Shown piece by piece: positions 1 through 5,911 of a stretch of DNA of 6,836 nt. The position numbers were made by a program, and so were the translations under genes. The first letter of the stretch is position 1. Every line of letters starts with the position of its first letter. Source of the stretch: Phyllobacteriaceae bacterium (lineage in GTDB: Bacteria > Pseudomonadota > Alphaproteobacteria > Rhizobiales > Ancalomicrobiaceae); the NCBI GenBank assembly GCA_012517025.1, contig JAAYVT010000379.1, forward strand, positions 1-6,836, given 5' to 3'. The notes beneath the pieces are model-generated. The model saw nothing but the letters and a program-made list of their open reading frames with translations. It was not told the DNA's origin and ran no database searches.

Positions 1-80
1 ACGACCGTGGCGGCGGCTGGAGCGACGCCTCCTTCTCCGACGGCGGCGGCTTCGGCGGCGACGACGACGACTTCGCCTGA
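1..80 (+). CDS. C-terminal end of a Gly/Asp-rich protein (partial)
   Basis: Only the last 25 codons are present. The reading frame starts at base 3 and ends at TGA 78-80, so the gene begins outside the window. The visible tail is rich in Gly, Asp, Ser and Phe, includes GGGW and DGGGFGG segments, and closes with four Asp followed by Phe-Ala. Such disordered Gly-rich tails occur at the ends of several unrelated bacterial families, for example TPM-domain and DUF2076 proteins. The fragment is too short to choose between them and I assign no function. Third positions are GC-biased like those of the neighbours, and a strong hairpin follows 17 bases after the stop, both of which support a real gene end. 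Confidence 0.6.
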   Translation, partial: DRGGGWSDASFSDGGGFGGDDDDFA

Positions 81-97
81 GGCCTTCCCGCCTCGCT

Positions 98-125
98 CGT
101 GAGGACGGCGCCCACCGTCCTCACG
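98..125. terminator. Perfect 11-bp hairpin, likely bidirectional terminator
   Basis: Bases 98-108 pair perfectly with 115-125 (arm CGTGAGGACGG), leaving a 6-base loop at 109-114. The hairpin sits between the + strand gene ending at 80 and the convergent acetyltransferase gene. Its right arm contains the acetyltransferase stop codon (121-123). No T-run follows on either side, so it is not a textbook intrinsic terminator. In very GC-rich alphaproteobacteria strong stems with poor U-tracts are often found between convergent genes. Termination or 3'-end protection of both transcripts is an inference from position and stem strength. Confidence 0.6.
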
Positions 126-630
126 CCGGCCCGTCGTCCGCCTCGGCGGCACCCGCCCGGCGCGCCGCCCATTCGGCCTTGAGCGCCGTCTCGACCGCGG
201 CGCGGTCGGGAGCGACCGCCTTCCACAGCGACACGCAGTCGGTGTCGGCGAAGCCGATCGCCGCGTAGAAGGCGACGACGCCGGCGTTTTCCCGCCGCAC
301 CATCAGATTGATCTTCGGCACCCCGCGCGCCCGGCACCACGCCTCCGCCGCCGCGACCAGCCGTCGCCCGAGCCCGGCGCGGCGATGGTCCGGGTCGACC
401 GCGAGATAGTAGATCGCACCGCGATGGCCGTCGTGACCGATCATCGCCGCCCCGACGATCCGCCCCTCGACCCGCGCCACCATCACCTCGCCGTGGCCGC
501 TCTCGCGCGCCAGCCGGAGGTCGGCGGTGGGATCGTTCCACGGCCGGGTGAGGCCGCAGCGGTTCCACAGGTCGACGATCGCCGCGACGTCGGCGTCGAC
601 GAACGGGACGATCGGGAAGTCTTCGGGCAT
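121..630 (-). CDS. ypeA: GNAT-family acetyltransferase, YpeA type
   Basis: This 169-residue protein is a predicted cytoplasmic acetyl-CoA-dependent N-acetyltransferase; its substrate is unknown. Near the N-terminus it has DLWNRCGLTRPWNDP, closely matching the LWxRCxLxRPWNDP signature of E. coli YpeA. GHDGHRGAIYYLAVDP follows (about residues 65-80), then the acetyl-CoA-binding motif A, HRRAGLGRRL (about 82-91), and a late GFADTDCVSLWK segment like the end of the family fold. An Ala-rich, charged tail of about 30 residues extends beyond the 141-residue E. coli protein. I chose the ATG at 628-630 because a GGAG (640-643) lies 9 bases upstream. A GTG at 667-669 would add 13 Pro/Arg-rich residues but lacks a good ribosome site and lies in a predicted hairpin. 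The gene lies 76 bases downstream of dctM on the same strand and could be read through from it. Confidence 0.88.
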   Translation of the reverse strand: MPEDFPIVPFVDADVAAIVDLWNRCGLTRPWNDPTADLRLARESGHGEVMVARVEGRIVGAAMIGHDGHRGAIYYLAVDPDHRRAGLGRRLVAAAEAWCRARGVPKINLMVRRENAGVVAFYAAIGFADTDCVSLWKAVAPDRAAVETALKAEWAARRAGAAEADDGPA

Positions 631-648
631 CGGTCGGAGCTCCGGTCG

Positions 649-675
649 GGGCGGGCGGTCATCCGACACCCGCCC
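649..675 (-). other. Intercistronic GC hairpin between dctM and ypeA
   Basis: On the - strand transcript GGGCGGG (675-669) pairs with CCCGCCC (655-649). The 13-base loop can form a further CGG/CCG stem capped by ATGA, giving 10 pairs with a 3-base bulge. It lies after the dctM stop (707) and 5 bases upstream of the ypeA ribosome site (640-643). It may be an attenuator, an mRNA-stability element or a weak terminator limiting read-through into ypeA. No U-tract follows. In 70% GC DNA a 7-bp GC stem can arise by chance, so function is inferred only. Confidence 0.35.
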
Positions 676-706
676 GTCGTCCGGGGCAAGAGGCGAGGGT
701 GCCCGC

Positions 707-2032
707 TCACAACATGCCGAGCCACCTCGGCAGGGCGAGCGACAGATCCGGCCAGTAGGTGACGAGCACCAGGAAGCCGAGCATGGTGAGGAGCCACGGC
801 CACACCGCCACCGTCAGCTCGGTGATCCCCATCTTGGTGATGCCGCTCGCCACGTAGAGGTTGAGCCCGACCGGCGGGTGGCACATGCCGACCTCCATGT
901 TGACCACGATCAGGATGCCGAAATGCACCGGATCGATGCCGAGCTTGATCGCCACCGGGAACAGGATCGGCGCCATGATCAGCACGATCGAGGAGGGCTC
1001 CATCACGTTGCCGGCGAGGAGCAACAGCACGTTGACGAGGAGCAGGAAGCCGATCCGCCCGAGCCCCTGGTCGACCATCCAGCCGGCCATCGCCTGCGGA
1101 ATGTTCTCGCTCGTCATCAGGAAGGAGAACAGCACTGCGTTGGTGATGATGTAGAGCAGCATCGCCGACATCGAGGCGCTGTCGAGCAGCACCTTGCCGA
1201 CGTCGCGCAGACGCATGTCGCGGTAGACGAAGACGGCGACGACGAAGGCGTAGACCGCCGCCATCGCGGCCGCCTCGGTCGGGGTGAAGGCGCCGGTGTA
1301 GATGCCGCCGATCACGATGACGATCAGGAACAGGCCCCAGAAGCTCTCGGCGAGCGCCCGTCCGCGCGCCCGCCACGTCGCCCGCGGCAGACGCGGATAG
1401 TCGTTGCGCCACGCCCGCCACCACGTGGTGAGGCCGAGCAGCGTGGCGAGCACGAGGCCCGGGATCACGCCGGCGATGAACAGCTGGCCGACCGACGCGG
1501 CGGTCACCACCTCGCCCTTCGGGCCGGTGGCGAGCTGGCCGGAGGTCGCCACCGCGTACATCACCATCACGATCGACGGCGGGATCAGGATGCCGAGGGC
1601 GCCGGAGGTGGTGATCACGCCGGCGCCGAAGCGCTTCGGGAAACCCTGCTGCACCATCGCCGGCAACAGGATCGAGCCGATCGCCACCACGGTCGCCGGC
1701 GACGAGCCGGAGACGGCGGCGAAGAGCGCGCAGGCGAGCACGCCGGCGAGCCCGAGCCCGCCCGGCCAATGTCCGACCATCGACGAGGCGAAGCGGATCA
1801 TCCGCCGGGCGACGCCGCCGTGGGTGAGGAAGTTGCCGGCCAGGATGAAGAACGGGATCGCCATGATCTCGAACTTCTCGATGCCGGTGAAGAGTTTGAG
1901 AGCCACCGATTCGATCGGCACGCTGGTCATGGTGAACAGGAAGGTCAGCACCGTCAGACCGAGTGCGATCGAGATCGGCATGCCGGTGAGGAACAGGGCG
2001 ATCAGCAGGGCGAAGATGATCAGCGCGCTCAT
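707..2032 (-). CDS. dctM: TRAP transporter large permease DctM (C4-dicarboxylate)
   Basis: This 441-residue integral membrane protein is the large, ion-coupled transport subunit of a TRAP carrier and works with DctQ and DctP to import C4-dicarboxylates. It is hydrophobic throughout, with about a dozen membrane segments. Family motifs include IPFFILAGNFL (59-69), AAVSGSSPATVVAIGSI (105-121), LGILIPPS (146-153), YTGAFTPTEAAA (245-256), MEPSSIVLIMAPILFP (344-359) and NMEVGMCHPPVGLNLYV (378-394). A polar loop with TGPKGE at about 169-174 separates two hydrophobic segments. Length matches the usual 425-445. The ATG at 2030-2032 overlaps the dctQ stop as ATGA and has a GAGGGG (2041-2046) upstream, indicating translational coupling. 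It is the third gene of dctPQM. Family assignment is very secure; the substrate is inferred from DctP and the linked DctSR pair. Confidence 0.96.
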   Translation of the reverse strand: MSALIIFALLIALFLTGMPISIALGLTVLTFLFTMTSVPIESVALKLFTGIEKFEIMAIPFFILAGNFLTHGGVARRMIRFASSMVGHWPGGLGLAGVLACALFAAVSGSSPATVVAIGSILLPAMVQQGFPKRFGAGVITTSGALGILIPPSIVMVMYAVATSGQLATGPKGEVVTAASVGQLFIAGVIPGLVLATLLGLTTWWRAWRNDYPRLPRATWRARGRALAESFWGLFLIVIVIGGIYTGAFTPTEAAAMAAVYAFVVAVFVYRDMRLRDVGKVLLDSASMSAMLLYIITNAVLFSFLMTSENIPQAMAGWMVDQGLGRIGFLLLVNVLLLLAGNVMEPSSIVLIMAPILFPVAIKLGIDPVHFGILIVVNMEVGMCHPPVGLNLYVASGITKMGITELTVAVWPWLLTMLGFLVLVTYWPDLSLALPRWLGML

Positions 2033-2640
2033 GAGCGGACCCCCTCTTCGTCGAGCCCGGCGACCCGCGCCTGATCGTGCTTCGGCAAGGCGCCGGTCCG
2101 CCAGAACGACACCGCCACCTGCAGGAAGCGGAAGCTCATCAGCCACGAGCCGAGCGGCACGCACAGATAGACGATCCACATCGGGATCTCGAGATCGGCC
2201 GAGGTCTGCCCGGTCGAATACATCTCGACGACGAAGCGGGCGCCGAGCGAGCCGACGATGCCGGTGAAGAGGGCGCCGCAGGCGAGGCCGAACATCACGA
2301 AGGCGACCCGGCTGCGCGCGTCGAGGGCGTTGATCAACACGTCGACGCCGACGTGGATGCCGGTCCTCACCCCGTAGGCGGCGCCGAACTTCGCCATCCA
2401 CACGAACATGTAGATGCACAGTTCCTGCGCCCAGGTGAGGTTGAAGCCGGCGAGCCACTTGTAGGTCGTCCGCGCGCCCCGCGCGACCCCGGTCAATTCG
2501 TGCGCGCCGGCGAAGCCGAGCACCTTGGCCGAGGTCGAGAGCCCGTAGCGATGGACGACCGCGACGAAGATGATCGTCGTGGCGGCGGCGATGAGGAAGG
2601 CGATGATCGCCTCCTCCAATCGATCGAGAAGTCGGAGCAT
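2029..2640 (-). CDS. dctQ: TRAP transporter small permease DctQ
   Basis: This 203-residue membrane protein is the small subunit of the TRAP carrier and forms the membrane complex with DctM. Four hydrophobic helices are visible at about residues 9-30, 68-90, 110-131 and 151-172. Family hallmarks include WAQELCIYMFVWMAKFGAAYGVR (70-92) followed by TGIHVGVDVL (93-102), and the pre-helix-4 stretch TSADLEIPMWIVYL (146-159). The loop between helices 1 and 2 (about 33-67) is long, as I recall for C4-dicarboxylate-type DctQ. The ATG at 2638-2640 is preceded by GAGG (2647-2650) at 6-base spacing. The stop overlaps the dctM start by 4 bases. A 123-base gap separates it from the dctP stop and holds a hairpin that could set the DctP:DctQM ratio. 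Confidence 0.94.
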   Translation of the reverse strand: MLRLLDRLEEAIIAFLIAAATTIIFVAVVHRYGLSTSAKVLGFAGAHELTGVARGARTTYKWLAGFNLTWAQELCIYMFVWMAKFGAAYGVRTGIHVGVDVLINALDARSRVAFVMFGLACGALFTGIVGSLGARFVVEMYSTGQTSADLEIPMWIVYLCVPLGSWLMSFRFLQVAVSFWRTGALPKHDQARVAGLDEEGVRS

Positions 2641-2663
2641 GGCGCGCCTCGCAGGGCCGCCCG

Positions 2664-2691
2664 CCGTCGCGGGAGAGACCTCGGGCGACGG
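2664..2691 (-). other. Stem-loop between dctP and dctQ
   Basis: In the - strand mRNA CCGTCGC (2691-2685) pairs with GCGACGG (2670-2664). Inside the stem a symmetric CC/CC internal loop is followed by a GAG/CTC stem capped by the tetraloop GTCT. The structure lies 72 bases after the dctP stop and 23 bases before the dctQ start. A stem-loop between dctP and dctQ has been described in the R. capsulatus operon, where the binding protein is needed in excess over the membrane subunits. Here that role (3'-end protection of dctP mRNA or partial termination) is inferred by analogy. There is no U-tract, and overlapping alternative pairings such as 2660-2666 with 2695-2701 exist. Confidence 0.45.
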
Positions 2692-2763
2692 TCGCGGCGG
2701 GTTTGCGGAAGAAGGCGGACGAGTGACCGGGCGGCCGCTCGTCGCGGGGTCATGCGGCGGGAA

Positions 2764-3753
2764 TCACTCCGCCCCGGTGGTCTTGGCGACCTCGGTGATC
2801 AGATCCTTGCCGATGCGCGAGCCCATTTCGCTCCACACCGGCTTCAGCGCCGACTTCCACGCCGCCGCCTGCTCGGTGGTGAGGGTGATGAACTCGGTCT
2901 TGCCGGAGGCCTTCATCGCCTCGACCGCGTCGGCGTTTTCCTTCTCGGCGATGTCGTTGGCGTAGGTCGTCGCCTCCGCCAGCGCCTTCTCGAGCTCGCC
3001 GCGGACGTCGGTGGGCAGCCCGTCCCAGAACTTCTTGTTCACGATCACCGCGTAGCCGAGATAGCCGTGCCGCGACAGGGTCGCGTACTTCTGCACCTCG
3101 TGCATCTTCTGCGTGTACATGTTGGAAGGTGGGTTCTCGGTGCCGTCGACGACGCCGGTCTGCAGCGCCTGATAGACCTCGGAGAAGGCCATCACCTGCG
3201 GCAGGGCACCGAGCGCCTTCATCTCCGCTTCCAGCACCTTGGAGGACTGGATCCGCATCTTGAGGCCGAGGAAGTCGTCCGGCGTGCGCAACGGCTTGTT
3301 GGCGCTCATGATCTTGAAGCCGTTGTCCCAATAGGCGAGACCGGTGATCCCCTTGGGCTCCAGCAGCTTCAAGAGCTTCTTGCCGACCGGCCCCTCCGTC
3401 ACCTTCCTGAGCGCCACCCGGTCGGGGAAGATGTAGGGCAGATCGAAGACCTCGAACTCCTTCACCCCCAGCGGTCCGAATTTGGCGAGCGACGGCGCCA
3501 GCATCTGCACCGCGCCGAGCTGCAGCGCCTCGAGTTCTTCCTTGTCCTTGTAGAGCTGCGAGTTGGGGTAGACCTCGACCTTGACCTTGCCGGCGGTGTA
3601 TTTCTCGGCGAGTTCCTTGAACCGCTCGGCGCCCTTGCCCTTCGGCGTGTTGGGGGCGACGACGTGGCTGAACTTGACGACGATCTCTTCGGCGCGGGCC
3701 GGCATCGACATCAGAGCGCCGAGTGCCAGCGCGACGGCGAGAATCTTCTTCAT
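2764..3753 (-). CDS. dctP: TRAP substrate-binding protein DctP (C4-dicarboxylate)
   Basis: This 329-residue periplasmic protein captures substrate and delivers it to DctQM. It starts with a clear Sec signal peptide: Met-Lys-Lys, a hydrophobic core LAVALALGALM, then cleavage probably after PARA at residue 21. The mature protein begins EEIVVKFSHVVAPNTPKGKGAE, the usual DctP opening. The ligand-site region includes KMRIQSSKVLEAEMKALGA (165-183), whose Arg167 is the position that salt-bridges the substrate carboxylate in the family. It continues with PQVMAFSEVYQALQTGVVDG (185-204), TEN (205-207) and SNMYTQKMHEVQKY (210-223). As I recall it, this segment is nearly identical to R. capsulatus DctP, which binds succinate, fumarate and malate. 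The ATG at 3751-3753 has a strong GGAGG (3759-3763) at 5-base spacing. It is the first gene of dctPQM, divergent from dctSR. Family assignment is very secure and the C4-dicarboxylate substrate likely. Confidence 0.96.
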   Translation of the reverse strand: MKKILAVALALGALMSMPARAEEIVVKFSHVVAPNTPKGKGAERFKELAEKYTAGKVKVEVYPNSQLYKDKEELEALQLGAVQMLAPSLAKFGPLGVKEFEVFDLPYIFPDRVALRKVTEGPVGKKLLKLLEPKGITGLAYWDNGFKIMSANKPLRTPDDFLGLKMRIQSSKVLEAEMKALGALPQVMAFSEVYQALQTGVVDGTENPPSNMYTQKMHEVQKYATLSRHGYLGYAVIVNKKFWDGLPTDVRGELEKALAEATTYANDIAEKENADAVEAMKASGKTEFITLTTEQAAAWKSALKPVWSEMGSRIGKDLITEVAKTTGAE

Positions 3754-3856
3754 GGTTTCCTCCCTCGAGGGTTTGCCGCTCCGACTGCGCGGAGCTTGAC
3801 GAGACGGTAACGCCGCCGGACGATGTCACGCTATCGTGGATTTCCGAGCCCGGCCG
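3754..3856. promoter_or_regulatory. Divergent control region between dctP and dctS
   Basis: About 100 bases must carry the promoters of both dctPQM (leftward) and dctSR (rightward). Visible elements are an 18-bp interrupted palindrome (3778-3795), a TTGACG -35-like hexamer on the + strand (3796-3801) with a poor GACGAT at 17-base spacing (3819-3824), a weak CGAT-8-ATCG repeat (3821-3836), and a perfect 10-bp palindrome CCCTCGAGGG (3762-3771) overlapping the upstream edge of the dctP ribosome site. I could not find a good sigma-70 promoter for dctP, which would fit an activator-dependent promoter. No TGGC-N8-TTGC-type sigma-54 site is visible, consistent with a regulator lacking an AAA+ domain. 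Exact promoter positions are uncertain. Confidence 0.6.
3778..3795. promoter_or_regulatory. Interrupted palindrome, candidate DctR operator
   Basis: GCTCCG (3778-3783) and CGGAGC (3790-3795) form perfect 6-bp half-sites separated by 6 bases. The site lies in the dctP-dctS divergent region, 25 bases upstream of the dctP start codon. LuxR/FixJ-type regulators such as the adjacent DctR bind dyad sites as dimers, so it is the best operator candidate here. Because it is close to dctP it could instead be a 5'-UTR hairpin. A dyad of this size can occur by chance in GC-rich DNA. Confidence 0.35.
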
Positions 3857-5911
3857 ATGGGACCGGACGCCGCACGACCTTCGATCGAGATCCGCTTGAG
3901 CGACCAGCCCCCTCCCTCAGCCGTCCCGCCGCCGCGCCCCGCCGCGACGGACGGCGGCCTGTTCCTCGGCGAGGCGGCGCCGCGCGGCCGCGGCGGTCTG
4001 ATGGTGGAGATCGCGCCGCTGGTCGTCGCCGGGCTGATCGTCGCCCTGCTCGCCGCCCTGGTCTGGCTCGCCGACCGGCGCGAGCGCGAGGAGGCCGGCG
4101 ACGCCCTGATCCGCGACACCCTGTGGGTCGAACAGGCGCTGCGCTTCCAGATCGAGGCCGGCGAGGAGGCGATCGAGCGCCTCGCCTTCGACATGACCTC
4201 GACCCGGCTCGGCGAGGAGGTGATCGCGGCGCGTCTGCGCACCATCGTCGGCTCGCATCCGGAATTCGCTGAGGTCGAGTGGCGCGACGATCTCGGCCGC
4301 ATCCGGCTGGCGGTGCCGCCGGACGTCGCCCCCGATCGCGACGCGGCGGCCCGCGGGCGCCCCTTCGTGCGGGGTTTCGCCGCGCCGCGTCGGCTCGGCA
4401 GCCAGACCATCGTCGATCTGAACGTGCCGGTCTTCGACCACGATGTCCGGGTCGGTCGCCTGACCGCCCACCTCCGCCTCGAGCGGCTGTTGGCGCTCTA
4501 CGTGCCGTGGTGGATCTCGCAGAACAATCACGTCACCCTGACCGACGTCGCCGGCGCCGAGCTCGCCCACAAGTCGGCGATGACCCCGGTCGGTGGCGCC
4601 CGCCGCCATTCGCTGAGCTTCGACCCGCCGTTGCCGGGCGTCTTCCTGGTGCTGACCGCCCACGCCGGCTCGACCAACTTCCTGCGCAATCTGCTCGGCG
4701 CCGGCGTCGTCGGCCTCGCCGTGGTCGCGGTGGTGGCGTTGTTCGGGCTGATGCTGCATCACCGGCGCCGTCTCGCCGCCGAACGCGATCTCGGTGCCGC
4801 CCAGGCGCTGCGCCGCGCCATGGAGAACAGCCTGACCGTCGGCATGCGCGCCCGCGACCTCGAGGAGCGCATCATCTACGTCAATCCGGCCTTCTGCCGG
4901 ATGGTCGGCTTCGAGGCCGAGGAGCTGATCGGCCGCGGCCCGCCGCTGCCCTATTGGTTGCCCGAGCTGGTCGAGGAGCCGCCCGCCCGCCATCAGGCGC
5001 TGGGCGAGGCGGCGCTGGAGCCGCTGTCCTTCGAGACTCGATTCCGCCGCCGCACCGGCGAGATCTTCGACGTCCGCGTCTACGAGGCGCCGCTGATCGA
5101 CGCCGACGGCATCCACCGCGGCTGGATGGGCTCGCTCGTCGACGTCACCGAGGTCAAGCGGGCGGAGGAGCGCGAGCGCCTGCACGCCGAGAGCCTGACC
5201 CGCACCGGCCGGCTGATCTCGCTCGGCGAGATGGCCTCGACCATCAGCCACGAGCTCAACCAACCGCTCGCCGCCATCGCCTCTTACGCTGCCGGCTGCC
5301 TGCATCTGTCGAAGGCGGGACGGCCGAGCGGCGAACTCGTCGACGCGCTGGAGAAGCTCGAGGCCCAGGCCCGTCGCGCCGGCCGGGTGATCCGCCGCGT
5401 CCACGACTTCGTCCGCAAGCGCGATCCCGAATCGGTGCCCCTCGATCTCGGCGAGCTGATCGCCTCGATCGCCGCCTTCGTCGTCCCCGACGCCAAGAAC
5501 CAGCGGGTCGACGTCGCCACCGAACTGCCCGACGCGCCGCTGGTCGTCCACGGCGACCGCACCCTGCTGGAGCAGGTCCTGCTCAACCTCGTCCGCAACG
5601 GCATGGAGGCGATGGCGGGCGTCGATCCGGCGCTGCGGCGGCTGGAGATCGCGGTCCGCCGCCGCACCGGCTCCGAAGGCGACGTCGCGGTGCTGAGCGT
5701 CGCCGATCGCGGGGCCGGCATCGCCCCCGAGGTCGCCGAGAAACTGTTCACGCCGTTCTTCTCGACCAAGCCGGAAGGCATGGGGATGGGCCTGGCGATC
5801 TGCCGCTCGATCGTCGAGCTGCATCGCGGCCGGCTCGAATTTGCAAGCCGCGAAGGAGGGGGTACGGTGTTCTCCGTCACCCTGCCCGTGGAGGAGGTCG
5901 CGTGCCCCTGA
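3857..5911 (+). CDS. dctS: C4-dicarboxylate sensor histidine kinase DctS
   Basis: This 684-residue membrane-bound kinase probably senses periplasmic C4-dicarboxylates and phosphorylates DctR. Residues are numbered from the ATG. A Pro-rich cytoplasmic N-terminus (1-50) precedes helix 1 (about 52-72), a periplasmic sensor region of about 200 residues (73-275), and helix 2 (about 276-299). A PAS domain follows (about 314-435), with VNPAFCRMVGFEAEELIG and an RRRTGEIFDVRVYEAPL strand and ending DVTEVKRAEERE. The HisKA domain has SHELNQPLAAI with phospho-acceptor His465. The ATPase domain shows an N-box (LLNLVRNGMEAM, Asn581), G1 (DRGAGI, 617-622), F-box (FTPFFSTKP, 631-639) and G2 (GMGMGLAI). Start choice is uncertain. 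GTG 3836 (+7 residues), TTG 3896 and ATG 4001, just before helix 1, are alternatives. The ATG at 3857 has only a weak GAG 8 bases upstream. It overlaps dctR by 10 bases. Confidence 0.9.
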   Translation: MGPDAARPSIEIRLSDQPPPSAVPPPRPAATDGGLFLGEAAPRGRGGLMVEIAPLVVAGLIVALLAALVWLADRREREEAGDALIRDTLWVEQALRFQIEAGEEAIERLAFDMTSTRLGEEVIAARLRTIVGSHPEFAEVEWRDDLGRIRLAVPPDVAPDRDAAARGRPFVRGFAAPRRLGSQTIVDLNVPVFDHDVRVGRLTAHLRLERLLALYVPWWISQNNHVTLTDVAGAELAHKSAMTPVGGARRHSLSFDPPLPGVFLVLTAHAGSTNFLRNLLGAGVVGLAVVAVVALFGLMLHHRRRLAAERDLGAAQALRRAMENSLTVGMRARDLEERIIYVNPAFCRMVGFEAEELIGRGPPLPYWLPELVEEPPARHQALGEAALEPLSFETRFRRRTGEIFDVRVYEAPLIDADGIHRGWMGSLVDVTEVKRAEERERLHAESLTRTGRLISLGEMASTISHELNQPLAAIASYAAGCLHLSKAGRPSGELVDALEKLEAQARRAGRVIRRVHDFVRKRDPESVPLDLGELIASIAAFVVPDAKNQRVDVATELPDAPLVVHGDRTLLEQVLLNLVRNGMEAMAGVDPALRRLEIAVRRRTGSEGDVAVLSVADRGAGIAPEVAEKLFTPFFSTKPEGMGMGLAICRSIVELHRGRLEFASREGGGTVFSVTLPVEEVACP

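Noticed and set aside
483..2458. Long open frames in other registers across dctM and dctQ, some over 400 codons on both strands.
   Set aside because: They are Arg/His/Ala/Pro-rich translations with no recognisable domains, expected in 70% GC DNA opposite or out of frame with real genes. The true frames show strong family motifs and ribosome sites.
707..2458. Longer DctM starting upstream within dctQ.
   Set aside because: The extra N-terminal part is out-of-frame dctQ sequence rich in Arg. The ATG at 2030-2032 gives the normal family length and N-terminus, with the classic ATGA overlap.
2077..3810. 577-codon open frame on the + strand opposite dctP and dctQ.
   Set aside because: Its product is a low-complexity His/Arg/Glu/Leu-rich string antisense to an unmistakable DctP with a signal peptide. 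No domain or ribosome site supports it.
3754..3856. Sigma-54 promoter and DctD-type enhancer control.
   Set aside because: No GG-N10-GC promoter of the TGGCAC/TTGC type is visible and the regulator lacks an AAA+ domain.
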